44,575 bases of DNA, from NCBI RefSeq assembly GCF_900167365.1, contig NZ_FUXL01000022.1, positions 1-44,575 on the forward strand, in the 5' to 3' direction. Position 1 is the first letter of the stretch. Every line of letters begins with the position of its first letter. This document shows, piece by piece, positions 35,323-43,369 of this stretch. Both the position numbers and the translations under genes were made by a program. A model generated the notes under the pieces. It was given only the letters and a program-made list of their open reading frames with translations, was not told the origin of the DNA and did not search any database. Source of the DNA: Consotaella salsifontis. GTDB taxonomy: Bacteria; Pseudomonadota; Alphaproteobacteria; Rhizobiales; Rhizobiaceae.

Positions 35323-35864
35323 GGTTCCGCTTCATCGATGGGGCGAAAGCGGAATTCCCCATCCAGCGGCTATGCAAGGTTCTTAGCGTCAGCCCGAGCG
35401 GCTATTTTGCCTGGCAGGTTCGCCCCGCCAGTCACCGCCAGCGTGACGACCTGGTTCTCCTGGCGCATGTGCGCTCGGCCTTCGCCTTGTCGAACGAAAC
35501 CTATGGCAGTCCTCGCATGACCCACGATCTGCGCGACAACGGCCTGCCTGTCGGCCGTCGCCGGGTGGCGCGGCTGATGCGCGAGAACGGATTGAAGACT
35601 CGCCAGAAGCGGCGCTTCAAGAGGACAACGGACAGCGAGCATGGCTTTCCGGTCGCGCCGAACCCGCTCGATCAGGACTTTACGGCAACCGGCCCGAACC
35701 AGAAGTGGGGATGCGACATCTCCTACATCTGGACCCGCGAGGGCTGGCTGTATCTGGCTGTCGTCATTGATCTCTTCGCCCGTCGCATGGTCGGCTGGGC
35801 GGTCAGCGACCGGCTCCATAAGGAGCTGGAGGGTTCTAAAAACCTCGCCATTGCGGGCGTTTGA
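35319..35864 (+). pseudogene. IS3-family orfB transposase, truncated at its 3' end
   Basis: MRFRFIDGAKAEFPIQRLCK through VSPSGYFAW, LRDNGLPVGRRRVARLMREN and NQKWGCDISYIWTREGWLYL is an IS3 OrfB transposase. The first two catalytic Asp are present (CDISYIW, VVIDLFARR), but the frame breaks after SDRLHKELEG at about 35830 and the region with the third catalytic residue is absent. The break coincides with the left side of the IS5-type remnant (TTCTAAAAACCTCGCC), implying that the IS5 element inserted here or recombined. Not functional. Confidence 0.85.
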
Positions 35865-35902
35865 TGATTCAGTGTCTCCAGTGGGGTGGAGGAGGCACGG
35901 GG

Positions 35903-36999
35903 ATGGGAACGACGCCTGGCTTCTTTGATTTCGATGATCGCCTGAAGCGCCTGAGCGACCTGGGCGACCAGCTCGAGGCGTTCGGCACGGCGGTCGACTT
36001 CGAGATGTTCCGGGCCGATCTCGTTGCGGCGCTCGACTACACCAGCGGTCCGCAAGGGGGCCGCCCGCCGTTCGATCCGGTGATGATGTTCAAGATCCTG
36101 GTGATCCAGGCAGCCAACAATCTGTCGGACGAACGCGCCGAGTTTCGGATCAACGATCGGCTTTCGGTCATGCGCTTCCTGGGCCTTGGCTTGTCCGGCC
36201 GCGTGCCGGACGCCCGCACGATCTGGCTGTTCCGGGAGAAGCTGACGAAGGCCGATGCCATCAAGGGGCTGTTCGAGCGCTTCGATGCAGCACTTCGGGC
36301 GTCGGGCTACATCGCCATGTCGGGCCAGATCCCCGGGTCAAGCCCGAGGACCTCCGCCAGCCTCGTGGCCGCGCCTCGACAGAGCAACACGGACGAGGAG
36401 AAGAAGGCGATCAAGGAAGGCCGGGTGCCGGAGGAGTGGAAGAAGCGGCCCGCCAAGCTCCGACACAAGGACCGCGATGCGCGCTGGACTGTGAAGTTCG
36501 CCAAGGCCAAGGAGAAGGCGGACGGCACCAAGCCGCCGGTGGACATCGCCATCCCGACGTTCGGCTATCAGAACCACATCGCTATCGACCGCCGCTTCGG
36601 CTTCATCCGGACCTTCATGGCGACGGACGCAGCGGCCTATGAGGGCGCCCGGCTGCGCGAGGAGCTGCTCGACAAGACCAACACGGCGAGCGACGTCTGG
36701 GCGATACCGCTTATCGTTCGGCCGCCAACGAGGCGTTCATGGCTCAGAACGGCTTCGTCAGCCGGGTTCATCGCAAGAAGCCGGCGGGCAAGCCGATGCC
36801 AACGGCAGCGCGCCGCGCCAACAATGCCAAGTCCAAGGTCCGTTCGGCGGTCGAGCACATCTTTGCCGAATAGAAGAACAGGATGGGCGTGTTCATCCGC
36901 ACGATCGGCATCGCACGAGCGACGACCAAGATCGGCATGGCCAACCTCGTCTACAACATCAAGCGCCTGATCTTCCTGGGAAGGAGGGCGGTGGCGTGA
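35903..36999 (+). pseudogene. IS5-family transposase with three lesions
   Basis: Begins MGTTPGFFDFDDRLKRLSDL with GGAGG upstream, and contains GGRPPFDPVMMFKILVIQAA, the usual IS5-type N-domain. Lesions: (1) at 36332-36355 the expected D-A-S-L-V catalytic Asp is replaced by an in-frame CCCGGGTCAAGCCCGAGG palindromic insert; (2) at about 36702 one base is missing, so DVWADTAYRSAANEAF is split between two frames; (3) at 36871-36873 a TAG stop interrupts HIFAE-KNRMGVFIRTIG where related proteins have Gln. The second frame ends NIKRLIFLGRRAVA at 36999. Long dead. Confidence 0.87.
36332..36355 (+). repeat. Short palindromic repeat inserted in the IS5 transposase gene
   Basis: CCCCGGGTCAAGCCCGAGGA is an imperfect palindrome of the type dispersed in many copies in Rhizobiales genomes (CCCGGG-TCAAG-CCCGGGG forms). 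It replaces the codon for the first catalytic Asp and adds a net multiple of three bases. Confidence 0.5.
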
Positions 37000-37074
37000 G
37001 CCGGACGCCTGGATAGCGCCCTTCACCTACCCGCCGGAGCTGCGGCTCAGCAGCCGAGGCGGCACTGCGAGACT

Positions 37075-37302
37075 TCACGCTCCCAATGCCCAGCCAAACC
37101 CAAAATCCTGGCGTCGATAGAACCGTCCAGCTTCGGGTGTTCGTGTCGTTCGGGCCTCATGAACGCGGCGCCAATCCGGTCCTTCAAGAAGCGCCGAGAG
37201 CTGCGCGGCCGTCAGCCGAATGACACCGTCCGTGATCGCCGGCCATTTGAACGCGCTGTCTTCCAGCCGCTTTGTACCAGTATCAGCACATGACATCGAC
37301 AT
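37075..37302 (-). pseudogene. IS66-family TnpB (Orf2) C-terminal remnant
   Basis: On the minus strand: TKRLEDSAFKWPAITDGVIR followed by LTAAQLSALLEGPDWRRVHE. This is the C-terminal part of the IS66 accessory protein TnpB, whose family pattern is K.LE..RF.WP......L....L..LLEG.DWR. The N-terminal two thirds and tnpA/tnpC are absent. Probably the remains of an IS66 element broken by other insertions. Confidence 0.75.
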
Positions 37303-37629
37303 GGCTCCAAGCCTTTCCCTCGTCCGAAAGGCCCGGAAACTCGCCGGCTACGCCGCCATCAGCAAGGTGCGACAGCGACGACGCTTACCGAATATCCGGG
37401 GTAAAACCACAACATGGTCAGGCCGAATTCTCGGCTTTATCCACTCGTCCTGGCCTGCTTCGAGCGCATTGTCCGCCTAGCAAGGCGGAGGCCGTCCCTC
37501 ATGTTCAGGCCGAGCAGCGCCAAGTTCACCAGTCCGGCGGGGAGTTCAAACGACTGAGATCCCGGCGAAGGACTACCACGGAAGCTTTCCACTCGCCTTT
37601 TGCCGAAAGCAAAACGTGCGACCTGCTGC
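37303..37629. other. Unassigned junk between IS66 remnant and relaxase
   Basis: 327 bp. Short open frames on both strands have no recognisable domains. Position suggests further mobile-element debris at the right border of the cargo. No terminator is evident after the relaxase stop at 37630. Confidence 0.4.
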
Positions 37630-39366
37630 TTATATTCCCAATCCGCGCTTGCGGCCAAATCTCCAATCAATGCCGCCGTCGTTGCGGGCGATGCCCGAGA
37701 CATGGCGACCGATCTGCTTTTCGAGTGAGGGCGACCAGGGTACGAGTTGAAAGCCGAGACCGTCATCGATCATGGCGAAGCGACCGGAGGCGAGCGCGAA
37801 GCGCCGACGATAGGTCCCGGCGACGTACTCGTCGCCGCCAGCGCGGTTGAATGGCAGACCTGTTTGTGCTGCGAGCTTTTCGCCCAACGTCTGGAGCTCG
37901 CGCTGGCGGAGCGTCTCGATCAGATTGCGTGAGAAGACGATCCGCTGACCCTGCCGCTCGGCGAGCCCCTGAGCGACCAGGTGTTCGGCGCGGCGATCCA
38001 TGGCGTCGCGAACCTCGGCGCCAAAGCCGCCGCCGAGGGGAACCGGTACGCGGGCGATGGCCTGCCGGTCGAGCCAGGTGGCGCCGGTGGTTGTGACCTG
38101 GGCGGCGATGTCAAGATCGGATCTGACGGCGAGCGCCACACGCTGGCGGCCGTTCGCAACTTCGAACTTGCGCAGCTCGACGATCGAGCCCTGAGCGCTG
38201 TCACCTGCCGCGTCGAGATCCGGCAGCTTGATGTGGTGGGTGTGGCCGTCAACGCCGTCGACCACGGCATAGGCCGTGCCCTTCAGTTCGTCGTCGAGGC
38301 CGCGGGCGACGAGGCGGCCGATGACCGGATCTGCGAGGCTTTCGGACGCGAGGACATAGCTCGCTGCCCCACGATCGATGCCGCGCTCGGTGAGGCCGCG
38401 ATGGATGCGCTTGATGATGTCGCCGCGTTCGCCCAAATCCCGAAGCGTCGCTTCTGTATGGTCCGAGAGCGTCCATTGGCCGGGCGCGATCTGTTGCGCG
38501 AGGCCAAGGCTCTCCAGCTTGCGCAGCCGTCCGACTTTTAGCGCGTCGAATTCATCGGGCTTGTGGTCGGCACGAGGTGCGGTGTCGATGACGCCGGCTC
38601 GATAGCCTTCCCGCACCAACTGGCGATCGAGATCGGTCCAGCGCTCGGCGTCGATCTGACGTTCAAGCGTCTGGCGGATGTCGTAGTCGGTGCGTGGACC
38701 AAGTTCCTGGGTGATGAGATTGCGCGCCCGATCGCGCATACCTTCCTTGATGTAGTCGCGGGCGATGACGAGATTTTCGCCGTCGTCGCGCACGCCACGC
38801 ACGATCAGGTGGACGTGCGGGTGCTCGGTGTTCCAGTGATCGACGGCCGCCCAGTCGAGACTGGTGCCGAGGTCCGTCTCCATCTGACCGACCAGATCGT
38901 GGGTGAAGCCCTTGAGGTCGGACATCTCCAGCGCGTCGTCGGGCGAGACGATGAAGCGGAAGTGGTGGCGGTCCTCTTGGCAGCGCTCGGCAAAGCCCTT
39001 CGCGTCGACCTCATCGGCACCCGGGCCGAACAGGCGGGCCTTCTCGCCGTCGCGGGTGACACCCTCGCGTCGGAGATAACCAAGATGCGTTGCGAGTAAT
39101 GCAACGCGTCCGCTGTGCCTGACGAAGCGGGCCTTAATGACGGCGCCGCGCGAGCGGGAGGTGATCCGCCGGTTGGCCTGGATGGAGGCGCGCTGGCCGC
39201 GCCCGAGGCGGGAGCGCGCAGGTGAGCCGATCTTGTCTCTACGGGACACCGTGCCGCCGGCGCGTTCGACGGCTGCAAGGGCCTGGGCGATGAACGGCCG
39301 GGCGCGCTGCGCCTTGCTGGAGCGGATGCGGCCGGGCCGAATGCGGAAATCGTCCTCGCTCGTCAT
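37630..39366 (-). CDS. Relaxase (VirD2-like/P-type, with DUF3363 C-terminal region)
   Basis: 578-residue nickase of the alphaproteobacterial ICE type. A basic N-terminus (RSRLGRGQRASIQANRRITS) is followed by the catalytic Tyr motif HLGYLRREGVTRDG (Tyr97), the region FRFIVSPDDALEMSDLKGFT, and the metal-binding EHPHVHLIVRG (His182, His184, His186). The C-terminal half is DUF3363 (AQGLAERQGQRIVFSRNLIE near the end). The start MTSEDDFRIRPGRI is preferred over an upstream ATG 34 codons earlier. It would nick the candidate site at 39515-39522, 149 nt upstream of its own start. In the uninterrupted backbone traG would follow; here the cargo begins. Confidence 0.94.
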   Translation of the reverse strand: MTSEDDFRIRPGRIRSSKAQRARPFIAQALAAVERAGGTVSRRDKIGSPARSRLGRGQRASIQANRRITSRSRGAVIKARFVRHSGRVALLATHLGYLRREGVTRDGEKARLFGPGADEVDAKGFAERCQEDRHHFRFIVSPDDALEMSDLKGFTHDLVGQMETDLGTSLDWAAVDHWNTEHPHVHLIVRGVRDDGENLVIARDYIKEGMRDRARNLITQELGPRTDYDIRQTLERQIDAERWTDLDRQLVREGYRAGVIDTAPRADHKPDEFDALKVGRLRKLESLGLAQQIAPGQWTLSDHTEATLRDLGERGDIIKRIHRGLTERGIDRGAASYVLASESLADPVIGRLVARGLDDELKGTAYAVVDGVDGHTHHIKLPDLDAAGDSAQGSIVELRKFEVANGRQRVALAVRSDLDIAAQVTTTGATWLDRQAIARVPVPLGGGFGAEVRDAMDRRAEHLVAQGLAERQGQRIVFSRNLIETLRQRELQTLGEKLAAQTGLPFNRAGGDEYVAGTYRRRFALASGRFAMIDDGLGFQLVPWSPSLEKQIGRHVSGIARNDGGIDWRFGRKRGLGI

Positions 39367-39610
39367 CGCCGGAGCCCCGCACCTCGCGCAGAAGCGCTGA
39401 TATGCTTGCGAAAGAGCGCTCGCCAAAGGCCGCGCCGATCGGGCGCACATCGCAGTTTCGCGGCGCAAACCCCTGCCAATCCACGACCGTCTCTCAGCGC
39501 ACCTCGCGCGCCTTTATCCTGCCATATCCCCACTGCGCCCTCCCGCAACGCCCAGCCTACCGCCGTCAATATCCGCAACCCCTCTGGGCCGCGCTGAAGC
39601 ACGATCGACC
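39367..39610. other. Candidate origin of transfer (oriT) region
   Basis: 244-bp gap directly upstream of the relaxase gene, the usual oriT position. It contains TTATCCTGCC at 39514-39523, matching the IncP/Ti-type nic consensus YATCCTG|Y, and several GC-rich inverted repeats (for example GCGCC-GATCG-GGCGC near 39433-39450). No protein-coding content is recognised. Confidence 0.6.
39515..39522 (+). other. Candidate nic site TATCCTG|C
   Basis: Exact match to the core nick sequence of IncP-type plasmids and Ti borders. Nicking would occur after G39521 on the plus strand. The match to a P-type relaxase encoded next door strengthens it. Confidence 0.55.
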
Positions 39611-40450
39611 TCATGGCTGGCCTTCCGTCGGAGTGATCCGCACAAACAGCCCGTCCGGCGGCGGTTGCAAGGGAGAGAATGGGCGCCGCAAGGGCGCTGC
39701 CGCGGCTGCACCGGTTTGTCCGTCGGCGCGCCGTGGGGCAGCGGCCGGCGTGACATTGGAATGCCGAGTGAACAGCGGCGACTGCGTCCAGTCGACGGAC
39801 GCGATGGCATCCTCGGTGAGCGAGGCGGCCACCTCACTGCCGATCATCGGGGCGAGCTTGGCGACGTAAGCCCGCGTTTCGGCCGGCAGCGGACGGCCAA
39901 GGAGCAGATTCTCCTCGTAGCGTCGGGGACCCGCATTGTAGGCAGCGAGGAAGCCTGGCGAGCCGTAGCGATCGAGCATCGCGCGCAGATAGGCGGTGCC
40001 AGCGAGGATGTTGTCGTATGGGTCGAACGGGTCCGATCCGAGGCCCATTTGGATGCGCATATCCCGCCAGGTGCTTGGTATCACCTGCATCAGCCCCATG
40101 GCGCCGGTCGGCGAGACAGCGCGAGCCTCGCCGTTGCTTTCGGCGACGATGACGGCGCGAATCCAATGCGGCGGGATGGCAAAGCGCTGAGCGGCTTCTG
40201 AGATCGCGGCACTGACCAGATCGGCCGTCGCGGTGAGCTCCGGCGGGAATGCCTGCGCTTGAACGGGGACGGGCGCGGCTGCAGCCAGCAAGAGCCATGG
40301 AACGAGGAGAAGCGACCAGCGACAGCTCGGTGACCATCGCCTGCTTTGATTCCGGCCAAGTGGCGCGAGTGTCGTCTTTGTGCAGGGGCGCGGGCCGAAA
40401 GCGCGCCATCCGGCACCGGTCGCAGAGGCGGCATCCGCGCCGGTCACCAT
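39611..40450 (-). CDS. Lytic transglycosylase of the conjugation system (VirB1-like)
   Basis: 279 residues from MVTGADAASA, a start overlapping the traF stop; another ATG lies 5 codons upstream. After a long N-region a hydrophobic export segment (LLLVPWLLLAAAAPVPVQAQ) precedes the SLT catalytic domain: Glu in AVIVAESNGEARAVSPTGAM, GLMQVIPSTW, DPYDNILAGTAYLRAML and AAYNAGP. It cuts peptidoglycan locally so the channel can be assembled. The C-terminal about 60 residues are Pro/Ala-rich. A later start nearer the export segment is possible. Confidence 0.92.
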   Translation of the reverse strand: MVTGADAASATGAGWRAFGPRPCTKTTLAPLGRNQSRRWSPSCRWSLLLVPWLLLAAAAPVPVQAQAFPPELTATADLVSAAISEAAQRFAIPPHWIRAVIVAESNGEARAVSPTGAMGLMQVIPSTWRDMRIQMGLGSDPFDPYDNILAGTAYLRAMLDRYGSPGFLAAYNAGPRRYEENLLLGRPLPAETRAYVAKLAPMIGSEVAASLTEDAIASVDWTQSPLFTRHSNVTPAAAPRRADGQTGAAAAAPLRRPFSPLQPPPDGLFVRITPTEGQP

Positions 40451-40989
40451 GCCGGCCCCCGCCATTCGAAACGGCCGTCGCCATCTGCGTCGGTGGCGAT
40501 GGGAATGGCGCGTCCGATGACGGTGCGCGCCGGAAGCGGGCCAAAATATCGCCCGTCGAAGCTGTCTCGGACGCTCGTGTTCATCAGAAAGACTTCGTCT
40601 TTCACGATGCGCCGGCAGCCCTGCCAAACCGGCAGCGGGCGACCCATGCGGTCGCGGTCGAGTGCCTCTCCGACGGTTTTGTCATCGAGCCTGACGCTGC
40701 GGCCGTTGCGGCAAACGTTCTGGCCAGGCAAGCCGAGCACGTGCTTGATCAGCGGCACGCCGCACGGGAGATAGCCGCGATCCGCCATGAAGCGCGCCAG
40801 CCGCTCCGGCGGCGTCGCTGCGACGAGATCGCCAGTCTTGAGCGTGTCCACCGGCATGGTGAGGTAAAGTCCGATCGGGGCGCTGGCCGAGGCGTTCCAG
40901 AGCAGTTTCGGCGCCGACGGGGTGGCAAGCGAACCGCCGACGAGCGCTACCGCGACGCAGCTCGCGGCGAGGATGGCCGCGCGCGTCAT
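40444..40989 (-). CDS. traF: TraF, conjugation-specific S26 signal peptidase
   Basis: 181 residues: an N-terminal export/anchor segment (AAILAASCVAVALVGGSLAT), then the catalytic Ser in NASASAPIGLYL (Ser36) and Lys in CGVPLIKHVLGLPGQ (Lys82), and RTVIGRAIPI near the end. In RP4, TraF processes and cyclises the TrbC pilin, and TrbC is encoded at 4469-4816. Starts ATGA with the DUF2840 gene and overlaps the transglycosylase start. Open sequence upstream of ATG 40989 lies inside DUF2840. Confidence 0.93.
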   Translation of the reverse strand: MTRAAILAASCVAVALVGGSLATPSAPKLLWNASASAPIGLYLTMPVDTLKTGDLVAATPPERLARFMADRGYLPCGVPLIKHVLGLPGQNVCRNGRSVRLDDKTVGEALDRDRMGRPLPVWQGCRRIVKDEVFLMNTSVRDSFDGRYFGPLPARTVIGRAIPIATDADGDGRFEWRGPAW

Positions 40990-41549
40990 GGCATGCGCTC
41001 TCCCGATAGATCTGCACGCGCCTCTCCTTCGCCGTGCCGGTCGTCGGTGATCCTCTGGCGCAGTTGGTACGCCGAATGCTGTTCGCGAGTGTAGACCCGC
41101 GGCTCGTGACCAGCGGTGAGGCGGTTGTGAACGTGCCGCCAATAATCCGGCGCGACGGTGCATGGATCGATGCCGAGGGCCTCGACGGCGTCGATCATCT
41201 GCAGCACTCGTTCCACCTTTGGCCAGCCGGCGATCTTGAGCAGAATGTCGCCGCCGGGGCGCACGAAGGGCAGCGTTTGATAGAGTTCGCCGGGTGCAAC
41301 GGCGCGCACGATGTCGATTCGCGAAATCACCGTGCCATAGTCGTTCGCCGCCCAGCGGACGAACGCGAAGACGGTGTTGGGAGCGAACAACAACAGGCGC
41401 CGGCGGCGATCGAACCGTTGTTCGCCGGCTTTCCGGCCGAAGCGGATCCAGAACTCGATCTTCTTTGCGATCCAAGTAAGTTCGACGCAGGTCAGTTCGT
41501 CGAGCGGCGGTATTTGAGGCCCTGTTCCAGCAGATGGATTGCGCTTCAT
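40986..41549 (-). CDS. DUF2840 domain protein of the conjugative backbone
   Basis: 187 residues from MKRNPSAG with GGAGG 5 nt upstream. The conserved core is LTCVELTWIAKKIEFWIRFG then RRLLLFAPNTVFAFVRWAAN and DYGTVISRIDIVRA, seen in proteins always encoded next to traF in such elements. Function is not established. The C-terminal charged part resembles no enzyme motif. Overlaps traF by 4 nt. Confidence 0.88.
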   Translation of the reverse strand: MKRNPSAGTGPQIPPLDELTCVELTWIAKKIEFWIRFGRKAGEQRFDRRRRLLLFAPNTVFAFVRWAANDYGTVISRIDIVRAVAPGELYQTLPFVRPGGDILLKIAGWPKVERVLQMIDAVEALGIDPCTVAPDYWRHVHNRLTAGHEPRVYTREQHSAYQLRQRITDDRHGEGEARADLSGERMP

Positions 41550-42072
41550 CGGGCGCCTCCATCGTTGCGGTCCCACGCACACGCTGGCGGGAGCCCGCAA
41601 AGTGCGTCACAGTGGATGACGAGATGGCGGCGGACCGGGTGCTGGTCGGACGAGGCGATCGGGCCGCGACGTGTCGGTGCTCTCCGATGCACGTCGCTTC
41701 CCGGCCGTGCCGAGCGTGTCAGCTTGTTATTGGGTAGGTCCGGGTCGCTCCTGCCGCGACCGCTTCGTCCTTCTTCCCGGAAGCCCTCATGGCCACCGCT
41801 ATGGCTGCCGACCTCGGCTCCATGGCGAAGCCCAGTTTGTCCGTTCCCGAGCCTTTGCGGTGGCTTGTCGGGTGAGCTTCCGCCGGCCTTGTCCACCGGT
41901 GGGCAAATCGCGGGGTCCGTTAGAAAGATTCCGAAGGAATCTAAGTTACTAAAGTTACGGGCGCCGCAAGCTGCTGATGGCGCTTCGGAAACAGGCGATT
42001 TTGGTCCCCGATAGCACGAGGATACGGTCCCCGATAGCACGACGGGTCGGGTCCCTGATAGCACGAGACGAT
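41550..42072. other. Region between RepA and DUF2840 with iteron-like repeats and no recognisable gene
   Basis: 523 bp where related elements usually carry a ParA-type partition gene. No Walker-type ParA sequence is visible in any frame. A leftward frame fills the gap exactly (GTGA overlap with the RepA stop, ATGA overlap with DUF2840) but its codon third positions are not GC-biased and it runs through the repeats. The three 17-bp repeats occupy 42003-42066. Confidence 0.5.
42003..42066 (+). repeat. Three iteron-like 17-bp direct repeats (GGTCCCCGATAGCACGA)
   Basis: Copies start at 42003, 42026 and 42050 (23- and 24-nt periodicity, about two helical turns). The first two are identical; the third has one C-to-T change. 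They lie immediately downstream of the replication initiator gene, as expected for iterons bound by a RepA-type protein. Confidence 0.8.
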
Positions 42073-42957
42073 TCACAGCTTATCCCCAGCTTGTGCACAG
42101 GCAGATGGAGGATGGGACGGTGGGCCGAACGGGGCCGCGCCGATCGGCGCGAAGGACAGCCGGGCGGGGGCGTCCTCGATCTGTTCCAGCGTGAGCCGGT
42201 AGCCCGGCAGGCGCTGCCGGCGGACGATCTCGCGCAGGTCGTAGGCAAAGTGCTTCAGCGGCGAGAGGCTGCCGGACTTGGCATGGAGATGCGGGAGATC
42301 GAAGCTCCAGCCGAACTGCTGCCGGCCGCCATGCTTGCGCACGAGACGGTAAAGCCAGCGCTCCAGCCCGCCGGTCAGCGCGAAATACGCCCGGTCGATG
42401 GTAAGGACGAGCGCATCGTCGAGGACGGCGGCATAGAACCAATCCGGCAGGATCAGCTCCAGGCCGAGCGGCCGGCCATGGGCGTCGGCCTTCTCCTTCC
42501 ATTCGTTGATCCAGGAGAAGCGGTGTAATCGCCGCTCGGCCGGCTGGCGGATCGAGGTGGCGATCGTGGTCGACTGCAGCCGATCAAGCGCCGCCTTGAG
42601 GCGGGCGTAGTCGCGCAGCGACACGCCACGGCCGGCGAAGGTGAGGATATCATAGGGTGTCGCGGCCATCAGCCGCGAAGGGCGAAGTCCGGCATCGCGG
42701 GCCCCGACGATCTGCGAGGCCGCCCAGATCAGCACGTCGGCATCCCAGATGGTGGCCATCCCGTGCTCAGGCACCGCCTCGACGCGGATGACGATGGTGC
42801 CAGCGCGATAGTCGATCGGCGCCAGACGCTTGGACTTGGCCAGAGAGAAGAACGGATAGGCCATGAGGTCCTGGGCGTCGCGCGGGGCAAGATCACCGGG
42901 CAGCGCCCGGAAGAGATCGAGCTGCTCGCGTTCGGCCTTGTGGGGATGAGCCGGCAT
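42073..42957 (-). CDS. RepA-type replication initiator (RPA family)
   Basis: 294 residues: MPAHPHKAEREQLDLFRALP, then DLMAYPFFSLAKSKRLAPID, the family hallmark, and a pair of winged-helix regions (ATPYDILTFAGRGVSLRDYA, LKAALDRLQSTTIATSIR, FSWINEWKEK). Such initiators occur on small alphaproteobacterial plasmids and in ICE cores of Rhizobiales, where they may support replication of the excised circle. Iteron-like repeats lie just after its stop. Starts one base inside the AlpA-type gene stop (TGATG). Confidence 0.92.
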   Translation of the reverse strand: MPAHPHKAEREQLDLFRALPGDLAPRDAQDLMAYPFFSLAKSKRLAPIDYRAGTIVIRVEAVPEHGMATIWDADVLIWAASQIVGARDAGLRPSRLMAATPYDILTFAGRGVSLRDYARLKAALDRLQSTTIATSIRQPAERRLHRFSWINEWKEKADAHGRPLGLELILPDWFYAAVLDDALVLTIDRAYFALTGGLERWLYRLVRKHGGRQQFGWSFDLPHLHAKSGSLSPLKHFAYDLREIVRRQRLPGYRLTLEQIEDAPARLSFAPIGAAPFGPPSHPPSACAQAGDKL

Positions 42958-43238
42958 CAGCGGGCGTCGCGCCCAGTGGTCCGCAGCAACGGCGAGGCAT
43001 GCCGCTTGGCGGGAAGCAGCGAGCCGCGCGGATCGGAAGTCGAGGTGACGGCGCCGCGGTCGGCCCAGGCCTGGAGATCGTCGAGGCAATAGACGACACG
43101 GCCGCCGAGCTTGCGGTAGGCGGGGCCGGTGCCATAGGTGCGGTGCTTCTCGAGGGTGCGGCCGGAAAGACCAAGGAAGCGGGCGGCTTCGGGCGTGCGG
43201 AGATAGCGCGGCGGCAAGCCGGGGATGGTGGGCGTCAT
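42957..43238 (-). CDS. AlpA/MerR-like helix-turn-helix DNA-binding protein
   Basis: 93 residues with a winged helix-turn-helix of the DNA-binding domain family also seen in excisionases: YLRTPEAARFLGLSGRTLEK then YRKLGGRVVYCLDDLQAWAD. The C-terminal tail is Arg/Leu-rich. It is encoded directly upstream of the replication initiator. In related ICEs proteins of this type in this spot include recombination directionality factors (RdfS) and regulators. Which role applies cannot be decided from sequence alone. Confidence 0.85.
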   Translation of the reverse strand: MTPTIPGLPPRYLRTPEAARFLGLSGRTLEKHRTYGTGPAYRKLGGRVVYCLDDLQAWADRGAVTSTSDPRGSLLPAKRHASPLLRTTGRDAR

Positions 43239-43369
43239 GATCGGGCCTTCGAGGGTTGAATGAGGCCGCCGGCGATCGGCGGCGAACGAAGGCCACGGTG
43301 GCGGAGAAGCGCCGCGCAGAGGGAGGGCGAAGAGGGAAAGCGAAAAATCGCCCCCTCGGCGGCAAAGGG

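Noticed and set aside
34990-35864. Complete IS3 element
   Set aside because: The orfA 5' half and the orfB 3' end are missing and no terminal repeats can be recognised.
41546-42076. Leftward 176-codon frame that overlaps RepA by GTGA and DUF2840 by ATGA
   Set aside because: The overlaps are suggestive, but third codon positions lack the GC bias of neighbouring genes, it reads through the iteron-like repeats, and no domain is recognisable. It is kept as non-coding.
42078-42087. TTATCCCCA, similar to a DnaA box
   Set aside because: It lies within the last codons of the RepA gene and differs from the TTATCCACA consensus; single copy.
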